A stretch of 60,870 bases of DNA. Origin: an uncultured Eubacteriales bacterium. Lineage in GTDB: Bacteria > Bacillota > Clostridia > Christensenellales > Aristaeellaceae. A program made the position numbers and the translations under genes. Of the stretch, positions 34,538-42,803 are shown piece by piece. The stretch spans positions 1 through 60,870 of the forward strand of contig OMZY01000016.1 of assembly GCA_900315675.1 (NCBI GenBank), written 5' to 3'. Positions within the stretch are counted from its first letter, which is position 1; every line of letters starts with the position of its first letter. A model generated the notes under the pieces. The model saw only the letters and a program-made list of their open reading frames with translations, was not told the DNA's origin and ran no database searches.

Positions 34538-34795
34538 TCAATTATTGTCCTGGTTGTCTTCGTCCCTGTTTTCGCTTTCCTGCTTCTTTCCAAGGCGGTA
34601 TATATGCCATGCGTAATACAGCGTTCCCAGCCCGCCCAGGCCCAGGACAACAATTGCAATAATATTCAGTGCCGGCGGCATTTCCCCGGCGTTGCTCCGG
34701 TATTTGTCAAGCAGGACCCAGGCAATGTACAGGATGTACGCTCCCACCGCTGCCAGCAGGGCGGAATGTACCCCTGTGTTGTATTTCCCTTTCAT
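34538..34795 (-). CDS. Small two-helix membrane protein
   Basis: 85 residues from ATG 34795 (AAAAAGGAG upstream). Two membrane helices (ALLAAVGAYILYIAWVLL and ALNIIAIVVLGLGGLGTLYYAW) and an acidic tail EDNQDNN. Not recognised. Confidence 0.65.
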   Translation of the reverse strand: MKGKYNTGVHSALLAAVGAYILYIAWVLLDKYRSNAGEMPPALNIIAIVVLGLGGLGTLYYAWHIYRLGKKQESENRDEDNQDNN

Positions 34796-34863
34796 ATTGC
34801 AGCATCTCCTTTTTGAATTGATACCACTATAGTTCATTCTCCTGTTTTTGCCAAGTACGGAAA

Positions 34864-34892
34864 AACCGGCACCTGTTCAGACAGGCACCGGT
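34864..34892 (-). terminator. Imperfect hairpin after the coiled-coil gene
   Basis: ACCGGCACCTGT (34865-34876) faces ACAGGCACCGGT (34881-34892) with two central mismatches; minus strand continues TTTTTCC. Confidence 0.6.
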
Positions 34893-34912
34893 GCGGCACA
34901 GGTGTGCCTTAT

Positions 34913-35158
34913 TTACAGTTTGAATATACCCATGGCTTCCAGGATGATCAGGATGACCACAATCGTCAGCAGTACGGATACAACCCAGATGATCCGGTCC
35001 ATCGTTTTCACGCTGACATTGATCCGGTCGTACCAGGATTCCTTCTTGGCCTTTACTGTCTGAGAAAAGAATCCCAGCTCCTTTTCCTTTTTTTCCAGAT
35101 TCTTTTCCCGCTCTTCCAGCTCTTTTTCCCGCTGTTCGAGCTCCTTTTCCTTATCCAT
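34913..35158 (-). CDS. Coiled-coil membrane protein
   Basis: 81 residues: a heptad-patterned, strongly charged coil (ELEQREKELEEREKNLEKK) at residues 5-28, a short linker, and one membrane helix at about 57-77 (WVVSVLLTIVVILIILEAMGIF). Its ribosome site TAAGG overlaps the stop codon of the broken permease gene just upstream, so it was once translated together with a sugar permease. It may link a transporter to another membrane complex; no known family. Confidence 0.7.
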   Translation of the reverse strand: MDKEKELEQREKELEEREKNLEKKEKELGFFSQTVKAKKESWYDRINVSVKTMDRIIWVVSVLLTIVVILIILEAMGIFKL

Positions 35159-35163
35159 AAGCC

Positions 35164-35268
35164 TTACTTCTTCGCAATATACTTGCGGATGTCCAGGGAG
35201 ACGGCCAGCACAATCACCAGGCCCTGCACCACATTGTTGTAAAACGCAGCCGATGTCAAAAATGAGGA
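35164..35268 (-). pseudogene. C-terminal remnant of a sugar ABC permease
   Basis: The minus strand reads AFYNNVVQGLVIVLAVSLDI then RKYIAKK and a stop, the usual last 30 residues of RbsC/XylH-type permeases. An in-frame stop at 35269-35271 and unrelated sequence lie before it, so the rest of the gene is gone. It shows that another sugar transporter gene, linked to the 81-residue coiled-coil gene, was deleted here. Confidence 0.7.
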
Positions 35269-35381
35269 TCAGCTATTGTTCTGGTTTACTGTATCCTGCC
35301 TTCCTGACACCTGATACAGATTTGTGTTTCAGCATAATGCCGTGAATGCAGGCCACAGAAGCAAACGCTTATCAGATAACA

Positions 35382-35411
35382 TCCGGCGCCCGTTAGTCAG
35401 GCACCGGATGC
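35382..35411 (-). terminator. mglBAC terminator
   Basis: CATCCGGCGCC with GGCACCGGATG in imperfect stem; on the minus strand it lies 17 bases past the mglC stop. Confidence 0.6.
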
Positions 35412-35428
35412 TTGCCTGCAGAAAGGGA

Positions 35429-37084
35429 TTATTTTTTCTGAACATACTTGAGGCAGTCGATCGTCACGGCGGAAAGAATGATGATACCGGAGAAAACGAA
35501 CTGCAGGTTCGTATCCACGCCGAGGATCGTCAGGGAGTAGGTCAGGGCGGTGAACACGAGCACGCCGACCACGATGCCCTGAATCTTGCCGATTCCGCCC
35601 TTGAAGGAGATTCCGCCGACCACACAGGCTGCGATGGCGTCAGTCTCCCAGCCCTGGCCGTAGGCCGCGGAGCCGGAACCTACCATGCGGATGCACTCCA
35701 GCCAGGCACCGAAGCCATACAGGATACCGGCAATAACGAACGCGGTCACCGTAACCTTGAACACTGAGATACCGGATACCGCTGCTGCTTCCGGGTTGCC
35801 CCCCACAGCATACATGTTTTTGCCCAGTTTAGTCTTGTTCCAGACAAACCACATGATGATCACTGCGGCAACCGCCCATAAGATGATTGTCGGAAATTGT
35901 CCGCCAAAGATCTTTGGCATGATTGTCTTGGGAATGGACAACTCGATCGCGCCGAAGGAAACACCCTTTGTCGCAAAGGTAATCAGACCAAACATGATCA
36001 GCATGTTCGCCATGGTGGAGATAAAGGGATGGATCTTGAACCGGGCCGTAAAGAAGCCCGCAATGGAAGTAAACAGTGTAGTGATGCAGCAGCAGACCAC
36101 CAATGCCAGCACGATCCGGATCCCTACGGGCAGGGCAGTAAAATCAAAGACGTTGCCGAACAGTGCGCCTGTGTTGATACCCTTGTGCATGATCATGGTG
36201 GACATGACCATGCTCGTGCCGACCATCCGGCCCACGGACAGGTCTGTGCCGCCAAGCAGAATCAGGCCGCCGACGCCCAGTGCCAGGAACATGCGGGGCG
36301 ACGCCTGCTGAAGAATGTTCAGGATGTTATTGATCGTCAGCAGCTGAGTATGCTTGATAATCGGCGTCAGAATGCACAGCAGGATGAAGATGAAAAGGAT
36401 CGCAATGTACAGTCCGTTCTTCAGCAGGAACTGTTTGACGTTGAACGTATACCTGTAGTTTTCCCACTTCTGCTTCTGCTTTTCCGCGAACGTGAATTTG
36501 GAGAGCCTCAGCAGGTCGATCAGGTGATACCGGTGGGCAAAAGCTTCATGTTCCCGATCCTTGATTTCCTGCAGGGTAGCATCATGCTTCAGTTTGGCGT
36601 CGAAAAGCCTGTTCTTGAAAACATACTTTTCTTCCTTGATTTCAGCGCTGTTCTTCAGTTTGGCCAGTTCCGCCTGATGACCGGCTTTCAGGTCCAGCAG
36701 TTCCTTTTCGTAACGGCTTATCTCCGCCGCTTTCTGTTCCCTGCAGGAAGCCGCCACCTTGGTGAAATACTCCTTGTCATAGTGTTCATCCAGGTATTTC
36801 ACCGCGTCATCGGTCAGCTTCCTGACCTCCGGCTTGTTCTTCTGTTCAATCGCTTTGGCTTTTTCCAGGGCTTTCTTGTCCTCCGCGATGATGGAAGCCT
36901 TCTCATTCCTGGAGTAATTGGCGTTTTCCCTGACCACCGCGATATGGTTGTTCAGGGCAATGATCTGGTCAGTTCCGTCCAGGCGCAGTTCATTGATCTT
37001 CTTCTGGATCTTTCCGACATATTCATCAATGGGTTGAAGCAGATTCTGCTCCGCTTCCACTGTAAGGATCATTTCGTTTTCCAT
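35429..37084 (-). CDS. mglC: MglC-type galactose/methylgalactoside permease with long coiled-coil N-terminal extension
   Basis: 551 residues, against about 340 in Escherichia coli MglC. Residues 1 to about 215 are hydrophilic and helical with many Lys/Glu heptads (KKALEKAKAIEQKNKPEV; EISRYEKELLDLKAGHQAEL). Membrane segments begin at about 221 (LKNGLYIAILFIFILLCIL); the permease core then has LGGTDLSVGRMVG, FKIHPFISTMANML and YAVGGNPEAAAVSGI. GGGGGAG precedes ATG 37084 and no internal start with a ribosome site was seen before the membrane domain, so the extension is real. It lies in the cytoplasm and could contact MglA or another partner. Confidence 0.88.
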   Translation of the reverse strand: MENEMILTVEAEQNLLQPIDEYVGKIQKKINELRLDGTDQIIALNNHIAVVRENANYSRNEKASIIAEDKKALEKAKAIEQKNKPEVRKLTDDAVKYLDEHYDKEYFTKVAASCREQKAAEISRYEKELLDLKAGHQAELAKLKNSAEIKEEKYVFKNRLFDAKLKHDATLQEIKDREHEAFAHRYHLIDLLRLSKFTFAEKQKQKWENYRYTFNVKQFLLKNGLYIAILFIFILLCILTPIIKHTQLLTINNILNILQQASPRMFLALGVGGLILLGGTDLSVGRMVGTSMVMSTMIMHKGINTGALFGNVFDFTALPVGIRIVLALVVCCCITTLFTSIAGFFTARFKIHPFISTMANMLIMFGLITFATKGVSFGAIELSIPKTIMPKIFGGQFPTIILWAVAAVIIMWFVWNKTKLGKNMYAVGGNPEAAAVSGISVFKVTVTAFVIAGILYGFGAWLECIRMVGSGSAAYGQGWETDAIAACVVGGISFKGGIGKIQGIVVGVLVFTALTYSLTILGVDTNLQFVFSGIIILSAVTIDCLKYVQKK

Positions 37085-37099
37085 GTCGTTCTCCCCCTC

Positions 37100-38605
37100 T
37101 CACAGATATTTGGCGCTCAGTCTCAGCAGCTCTTCCTGGTCGGTATCTCTCGTGTTGACGATACCCGCCAGGCGTCCGTTGGACATAACGCCGATCCGGT
37201 TCGTGATACCTAAGATCTCAGGCATCTCGGAGGAAACGACAATAATCGTCTTCCCCATCTTGGCCATCCTGATGATCAGTTCATAGATCTCGTATTTTGC
37301 GCCGACATCGATACCGCGCGTCGGTTCATCCATCAGGAATACATCCGGAGCCCGCTCCAGCCACTTGCCGAAGATCACTTTCTGCTGGTTACCGCCGGAA
37401 AGCGCTGTGATCGCGTCAGAAGGCCCCATGCACTTTGTGCGCATCACATTGATCTCATTCGCTGTCGCCTTGACCATTTTCTCCTTCGACAGCGCAATGC
37501 CCGCAATATAATGTGACAGGTTGGTGATCGTCGTATTGAAGGTCAGGTCGCCCTCCAGAAACAGTCCGGTTGCCTTCCGCTCTTCCGTGATCATGGCAAA
37601 GCCGTGGTCCATGGCGTCACGGGAGCTGTTGAAATTGATCAGTTTGCCCTTGAAGTACACGCGTCCTGCCGCCCTTGTCCGGACTCCGAACATGGTCTCC
37701 AGCAGTTCTGTCCGGCCGGCGCCGACCAACCCGTACAGGCCGAATATCTCCCCTTCCCTTACGTCGAAACTGATATCTTTCAGGTTCGGCTCAAATTTTG
37801 TGGAAAGGTTCTGAACAGAGAGCACCACCTCTCCGGGCGCGTTGTCAACAGGCGGAAAACGGTTGTCAAGCGTCCGGCCGACCATGGCTGCGATCAGCTC
37901 GTTCATGTTGGTCTCTCTGATCTCTTTGGTCAGGACCATCTTGCCGTCCCGCAGCACGGAAACCTCATCGCATATCTCAAAGATCTCATCCATCTTGTGG
38001 GAAATATAGACCAGTGAGATCCCCTGTGCTTTCAGGTTACGCATCATCTCAAACAGCTTGGCAACTTCCTTTACTGTCAGGGATGATGTCGGCTCGTCAA
38101 GAACGATCAGCTTCGCATTGTAGGAGATGGCTTTTGCGATCTCCACCATCTGCCTTGCTGAGACAGACATCGTCTTCATCGGCGCCGTCAGGTTCACGGT
38201 CATGTTCAGTTTCCGGAACAGATCTGCCGCCTCTGTCCTCATCCGGTTCTCATCCACAGCGCCGTGCTTCATCGGGTACCGGCCCAGGAACAGGTTGTCC
38301 AGCACATTCCGTTCCAGGCATTGGTTCAGTTCCTGGTGTACCATCGCGATCCCGTTTTCCAGCGCCATCTTCGGACCGGAAAAATTGACTTCCTTCCCAT
38401 CCAGGAATATGGTCCCTTCGTCCTTTTGATAGGTCCCGAAGAGGCATTTCATCATGGTGGACTTGCCGGCGCCGTTCTCGCCCATAAGCCCCATGATGCT
38501 GCCTTCCTTCACGTCCAGGTCAATGTGGTCCAGCACACGGTTCCTGCCGAAGGATTTGCACATTCCGCGGATAGACAGGACATTCTTCGTATTCTGTTCA
38601 GCCAT
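37100..38605 (-). CDS. mglA: MglA-type sugar ABC ATPase
   Basis: 501 residues, two ATPase halves. First: Walker A GENGAGKST, VSARQMVEIAKAI, LIVLDEPTSSLT. Second: GLVGAGRTE, LSGGNQQKVIFGKW, VFLMDEPTRGIDVG. It energises uptake through MglC. The start is 47 bases after a hairpin that follows mglB, and it ends 15 bases before mglC. Confidence 0.93.
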   Translation of the reverse strand: MAEQNTKNVLSIRGMCKSFGRNRVLDHIDLDVKEGSIMGLMGENGAGKSTMMKCLFGTYQKDEGTIFLDGKEVNFSGPKMALENGIAMVHQELNQCLERNVLDNLFLGRYPMKHGAVDENRMRTEAADLFRKLNMTVNLTAPMKTMSVSARQMVEIAKAISYNAKLIVLDEPTSSLTVKEVAKLFEMMRNLKAQGISLVYISHKMDEIFEICDEVSVLRDGKMVLTKEIRETNMNELIAAMVGRTLDNRFPPVDNAPGEVVLSVQNLSTKFEPNLKDISFDVREGEIFGLYGLVGAGRTELLETMFGVRTRAAGRVYFKGKLINFNSSRDAMDHGFAMITEERKATGLFLEGDLTFNTTITNLSHYIAGIALSKEKMVKATANEINVMRTKCMGPSDAITALSGGNQQKVIFGKWLERAPDVFLMDEPTRGIDVGAKYEIYELIIRMAKMGKTIIVVSSEMPEILGITNRIGVMSNGRLAGIVNTRDTDQEELLRLSAKYL

Positions 38606-38651
38606 ACTATTTCCGCCTTTTCAGCTTTTCTTGAATCATTGTACCATAAAA

Positions 38652-38688
38652 ACGGGGCATCAGGAAGAGGACTTTCCTGATGCCCCGT
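38652..38688 (-). terminator. Hairpin between mglB and mglA
   Basis: ACGGGGCATCAGGAA (38652-38666) and TTCCTGATGCCCCGT (38674-38688), 15 perfect pairs; minus strand continues TTTTTATGG. Confidence 0.88.
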
Positions 38689-38721
38689 CCTCCTATTCAG
38701 GATTGGGATTGCCTGTCGGAA

Positions 38722-39975
38722 TTACTGAAGCTTCACCATGTAGGAAGCAGCGTTGTCAGTCTTCACCATGTTGATGGCGAATCCGTCGTACTCATCGGGG
38801 TTGCCCAGACGGTCGGTCAGGTTGCCTTCAGTCTGGCCGTCACCCTTCACGTATTCAACATCCAGGTTCAGGATCTTCTGATAGTTCTCCAGCTGGGGAA
38901 CGTAGGTGGCATTCAGGAAGTTATCGGCGGCGTTGTAAACACTCAGCCATACTTTCTTGGTGGGAGCCTGTTCTTCAGTCAGCTGGAAGTTGAACTTCGC
39001 GTTGGGAGCGGTGGCATCCATGAACAGTTCATAGTTGTCAGCGGTCACAGCGCCGTTCAGGGCGTAGAAGCAACGGGTCGCTTCATCATAATAGTACAGG
39101 TCGTCGCTCAGCACGTTGCCGGCAGCGTCGGGGTTCTTGATACCAACCATGATATCAGCGTCATCCAGCGCGTTGCGCAGGGTGCGCAGGGTCAGGTAGG
39201 CCTGCACGTCAGCGTTCTGGGAGATGGTGCCGCAGTAGCCGTCCGCGATGGCAGCAACAGCGTCGCTGTTGGCGTCATAGCCGAAGGTGGGAACCTTGTT
39301 GTCCTTGGACCATGCAGTGAACACAGCCATGCCCATGCCGTCGTTGTTGGAAACGACCACGTCGATCTGATCGCCGAAGGTGCCGCTCCAGATGCCGATG
39401 GCATTGCCGGCGGTGGCAGCATCCCAGGTCGCGCCAACGCTGTTCTTCATTTCCTGGGAAGCCAGCTCACGGACGATATAGGTTTTTCCGCCGATCTCAA
39501 TCTCGCCGTCCTTGACAGCGGTTGCGGAACCGTCGGTGTTGGTGCCGATGGGGGAAGGATCAACATCACCGATACCGGCAACTTCGGTCTTGCCCTGGCC
39601 GACGTCCGGCATGGCGGTACCGAGGGCCAGACGGGCGCCGCGGGTACGGGCAATGGAGTCGTTATGGCCAACGTCACCGATGCACAGCACATAACCGATA
39701 ATACCGTCGCCATTGCGGTCGAGGCCTTCGCCATTGGCTTTCAGGTAGTTAACGACCATTTCGCCCTGCAGTACAGCACCCTGCACCGCGTCAAAGCCGA
39801 CGTAGTAGGTCTTGTCATTGAAGGTCAGGGCGTCCATGTCGAGTTCGCCCGTCGTGCTGTTGGAAGGCTGACGGTTATACCAGATCACGGGTTTGCCAGC
39901 GTTATCAGCCAAAGCAATGTTTACGATACCGAGCAGCATCACAGCTGCCATTACCAGGGACAGGATCTTCTTCAT
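38722..39975 (-). CDS. mglB: MglB-type galactose/glucose-binding protein, apparently circularly permuted
   Basis: 417 residues (Escherichia coli MglB has 332). After the signal peptide (cleavage after NIALA, no lipobox) the mature chain starts PVIWYNRQPS...YYVGFDAVQGAVLQGE, which matches a point about 110 residues into ordinary MglB (VVFFNKEP...YYVGTD). It runs through DVVVSNNDGMGMAV and VTADNYELF, the ordinary C terminus, then continues with KKVWLSVYNAADNFLN ... GNLTDRL ... YDGFAINMVKTDNAA, which matches the ordinary N terminus (IGVTIYKYDDNFM ... ALAINLVDPAAA). The segment order is thus swapped. From memory, Treponema pallidum TpMglB-2 (Tp0684) shows a comparable divergent topology with glucose as ligand. 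AAGGAGACGGTAAC precedes ATG. Confidence 0.88.
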   Translation of the reverse strand: MKKILSLVMAAVMLLGIVNIALADNAGKPVIWYNRQPSNSTTGELDMDALTFNDKTYYVGFDAVQGAVLQGEMVVNYLKANGEGLDRNGDGIIGYVLCIGDVGHNDSIARTRGARLALGTAMPDVGQGKTEVAGIGDVDPSPIGTNTDGSATAVKDGEIEIGGKTYIVRELASQEMKNSVGATWDAATAGNAIGIWSGTFGDQIDVVVSNNDGMGMAVFTAWSKDNKVPTFGYDANSDAVAAIADGYCGTISQNADVQAYLTLRTLRNALDDADIMVGIKNPDAAGNVLSDDLYYYDEATRCFYALNGAVTADNYELFMDATAPNAKFNFQLTEEQAPTKKVWLSVYNAADNFLNATYVPQLENYQKILNLDVEYVKGDGQTEGNLTDRLGNPDEYDGFAINMVKTDNAASYMVKLQ

Positions 39976-40258
39976 GTTACCGTCTCCTTAAAAAATATTA
40001 TTTTTTCATGCGGATCCATGCCGCATTGAAACCTGTTTTAAACAGTATGTATCCTATCATACATTTTGGACGAAAATCTACCGGTTTGGACAAGTGCAAA
40101 TGAATTTGAACTTCGACCAAATAAAAACGAATCGTTTCTGATTTCGGCTTAAATGTACGTACTTAACATGCCTGCAAATTAAGTACGTACAACGCGTTCG
40201 CTGATCCGCAACGTTATGCAGTACCACAGGCTTTCAGCCCTTATCCGGCAACAAAAAA
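39976..40258 (-). other. mglB upstream region with two palindromes
   Basis: No gene. AAACGAATCGTTT (40125-40137) is a perfect palindrome around a central A. GTACGTACTTAA (40155-40166) and TTAAGTACGTAC (40179-40190) form a perfect 12-base inverted repeat with a 12-base spacer. Both lie upstream of mglB in the expected regulatory zone; I could not assign -35 and -10 boxes with confidence. Confidence 0.65.
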
Positions 40259-40283
40259 GCCTCCTCCCGGGACAGGAGGAAGC
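40259..40283 (-). terminator. Terminator of the third sugar ABC operon
   Basis: GCCTCCTCCCGGGACAGGAGGAAGC forms a stem (one mismatch); minus strand continues TTTTTTGTTG. Confidence 0.8.
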
Positions 40284-40306
40284 TAAAAAGGAGGAGGATA
40301 AATTCG

Positions 40307-41278
40307 TTACTTAATGACCTTCAGCGCCTTGCGGTCAATGGTCAGCGCCACGAAGATCAGGAATACGATGCCCTTGATCAGCTGCTGCACCTGGGGTTCG
40401 TAACCCAGGATGGACAGGCCGCTGTTCAGGATCGCGTACATCAGGGTACCGATAATGATGTTGGAGAACCGTACCTTCGCGCCGCCGGTGATCGGCAGTC
40501 CGCCGAGCACCAGGGAAATCAGGATCTGAGTTTCCAGCTGGTTACCGGCCGTCGCGGTAATGGAACCGACCTTGATCACGTTGACAAATGCTGCGAGACC
40601 TGTCAGAGCGCCGGCCGCCACAAAGGCCAGGAACTTCACCCTTCCGGTCCGTACGCCGGAGAACCGGGCCGCCGTTTCACCGGAACCGACTGCTTTCACG
40701 TCGTTGCCGATCCGGGTGAATTTGAACAGGAAGAAGGCCACTGCCAGCACCGCCAGCGTAATGGTGATCTTCAGCCAGTCCTGGTCCAGCGCCTTGATGG
40801 CATTGCTGGCAGGCACCGCGGTTTCTGTTGTGAAATAGGCGCAGACTCCGCGGAACAGGTACATGGTACAAATCGTAACAATAAAGCTCGGGAGCCTGAA
40901 CTTCACATGGAAGAACCCGTTGATCGCGCCGATGGCCGCGCCGGTCAGGATACCGCCGAGGATGGCCAGCGGGATGCTATAGAAGGACAGGACGCTGACC
41001 ACAATGGAGGCAACGCCCAATGTGGAGCCCTCTGTAAAGTCAATGGATCCGAGCGTCATGATGAAAAATACGCCCGTGGCCACAATGGTGGGATAATAGA
41101 TCTGGGAAAACAGCAGCCGCAGCTTCTTCGGCGTCAGGATCCTGCCGTCTGTAGCGATGTGCATCACCAGCAGGATAATCACAAAACCGATCAGCGGCAG
41201 GGCCGCCTTCAGACGGTCGCCGGTCAGGAACGCGCGGAGCCTGGACTGTTCTTTGGTTTCTGTATGCTTCTTTTCCAT
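40307..41278 (-). CDS. Ribose-type sugar ABC permease, subunit 2
   Basis: 323 residues, AAAGGAGGCGGAGAAA before ATG. BPD_transp_2 permease with about 8-9 membrane segments, TLGSIDFTEGSTLGV near the second segment, KAVGSGETAARFSGV and LGGLPITGGAKVRFSN. It is the last gene of an operon with a binding protein, one ATPase and another permease of equal size, so the channel is probably a heterodimer. Substrate unknown. Confidence 0.9.
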   Translation of the reverse strand: MEKKHTETKEQSRLRAFLTGDRLKAALPLIGFVIILLVMHIATDGRILTPKKLRLLFSQIYYPTIVATGVFFIMTLGSIDFTEGSTLGVASIVVSVLSFYSIPLAILGGILTGAAIGAINGFFHVKFRLPSFIVTICTMYLFRGVCAYFTTETAVPASNAIKALDQDWLKITITLAVLAVAFFLFKFTRIGNDVKAVGSGETAARFSGVRTGRVKFLAFVAAGALTGLAAFVNVIKVGSITATAGNQLETQILISLVLGGLPITGGAKVRFSNIIIGTLMYAILNSGLSILGYEPQVQQLIKGIVFLIFVALTIDRKALKVIK

Positions 41279-41292
41279 TTTCTCCGCCTCCT

Positions 41293-42792
41293 TTACACCA
41301 TTTTCTTGATCAGGTCTTCTTCGCCCAGATCCGGATCCCGGCTGAATTCACCGTTGATCCTGCCGTCCTTCATGATGAAGATCCGGTCCGCCATACCCAG
41401 CAGTTCCGGGATTTCCTCACTGATCATGATAATGGATCTTCCCTGGGTTTTCAGTTCTGCCATCAGGCCGTAGATCGCCTGTTTGACCTTCACGTCGATG
41501 CCGCGGGTGGGTGAATCCAGCACCAGGATGTCGCTCCCCTTGCCCAGCCAGCGGGCCAGGACAACTTTCTGCTTGTTGCCGCCGGACAGGTCGGAAACAA
41601 ACTGTCCCACGTTCTGCATTTTGGTCTGCATGTTCTTCGCCTGCTCATCCGCGAATCGGGTCAGCTTCCGGCCGTTCAGCAGGCCGTGGCTGGACAGGTT
41701 TTCCAGGGAAGGCAGGACGATGTTGTTCCGGATGGATTCATTCAGGATAATGGATTCGTTATCACGGTCCTTGGATGCGTAGGCAATGGAGTGGCTGATC
41801 GCGGTGGGGATATCGTTGATTTCCGTTCCGTCCGCCAGCCGCACCGTTCCCTTCCGGTCCCAGGACGCACCGAAGATCGCTTTTCCGACTTCATGCATGC
41901 CGCACTCGGACAGGCCTCCGAATCCCAGGATCTCTCCCTTGTGCAGTTCAAAGCTGATCCCGTCAAGTTCTCCAGGCACGCTGACCCCGTCCACTGTCAG
42001 GACGACTTCCTCCGATACCGGCTGGCCGTAATCGGTCCGGTAATACGCGGTTCCGATTTCCCGCCCGACCATCAGGCGCTTGAGGTCATCCTCCGTCACT
42101 TCAGAGGCATTTACCGTGTCGATGTATTCACCGTCCCGGAGTACGGAAACCGTATCCGTATGGGCCAGTACTTCGCCCAGGTCATGGCTGATGAAGATCA
42201 CCGTGCGTCCGTCCGCACGGACCGCGTCCATGATTTTGTACAGTTCCAGGCGCCCGTTCTGGCTCAGGGCGGTGGTCGTTTCGTCAATGACCAGGATCTT
42301 CGGCTTCATGTAGGTTGCCTTGACGATCTCCACCAGTTTCCGGTCTTCAAAATTGTAGTGATCGATCATCACCCCGGCCTTGATCCGGCCGAAGCCGTAG
42401 GAATCCAGAAGCTTCTGGGCTTCACGGTTCATGGCGCGGCTGTCCTTGATGCCCGTGTGCATGAAGGGCTCCTCATGGCCCAGATAAATGTTTTCAGCCA
42501 CCGTCAGTCCGGACAGCGTGCCCATTTCCTGCACGATGATGGCGATGCCGGCGTTGTTCGCGTCCACCTGGTTGCGGATGTGCAGCTCCTTCCCGTCCAG
42601 GGTGAAGGTGCCGCCGCCGATAGTATAGATTCCGCACAGCATCTGGCAGAAGGTGCTCTTGCCCGAGCCGTTCTCCCCGATCAGGCCGCGGATCTCTCCG
42701 GCTGCGATTTCCAGGGAAACGTCATTGACCGCATGGGTAATGCCGAACCGTTTGTCTATATGTTCGGCTTTCAGCAATGTTTTCTTTTCCAT
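41293..42792 (-). CDS. Sugar ABC ATPase of the third operon
   Basis: About 499 residues from ATG 42792, 9 bases after GAGGGGG; ATG 42798 is also possible. Two ATPase halves: GENGSGKST and LVIDETTTALS in the first (Walker B Glu is present, D-E-T); GLSECGMHE in place of a Walker A, LSGGNKQKVVLARW and ILVLDSPTRGIDV in the second, where Ser replaces the catalytic Glu. So only the first site looks able to hydrolyse ATP, as is common in this family. Confidence 0.9.
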   Translation of the reverse strand: MEKKTLLKAEHIDKRFGITHAVNDVSLEIAAGEIRGLIGENGSGKSTFCQMLCGIYTIGGGTFTLDGKELHIRNQVDANNAGIAIIVQEMGTLSGLTVAENIYLGHEEPFMHTGIKDSRAMNREAQKLLDSYGFGRIKAGVMIDHYNFEDRKLVEIVKATYMKPKILVIDETTTALSQNGRLELYKIMDAVRADGRTVIFISHDLGEVLAHTDTVSVLRDGEYIDTVNASEVTEDDLKRLMVGREIGTAYYRTDYGQPVSEEVVLTVDGVSVPGELDGISFELHKGEILGFGGLSECGMHEVGKAIFGASWDRKGTVRLADGTEINDIPTAISHSIAYASKDRDNESIILNESIRNNIVLPSLENLSSHGLLNGRKLTRFADEQAKNMQTKMQNVGQFVSDLSGGNKQKVVLARWLGKGSDILVLDSPTRGIDVKVKQAIYGLMAELKTQGRSIIMISEEIPELLGMADRIFIMKDGRINGEFSRDPDLGEEDLIKKMV

Positions 42793-42803
42793 GCCCATCC
42801 CCC

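Noticed and set aside
38680-40029. Long plus-strand open frame opposite mglB
   Set aside because: It mirrors codon bias of the real gene on the other strand, lacks a ribosome site and recognisable motifs.
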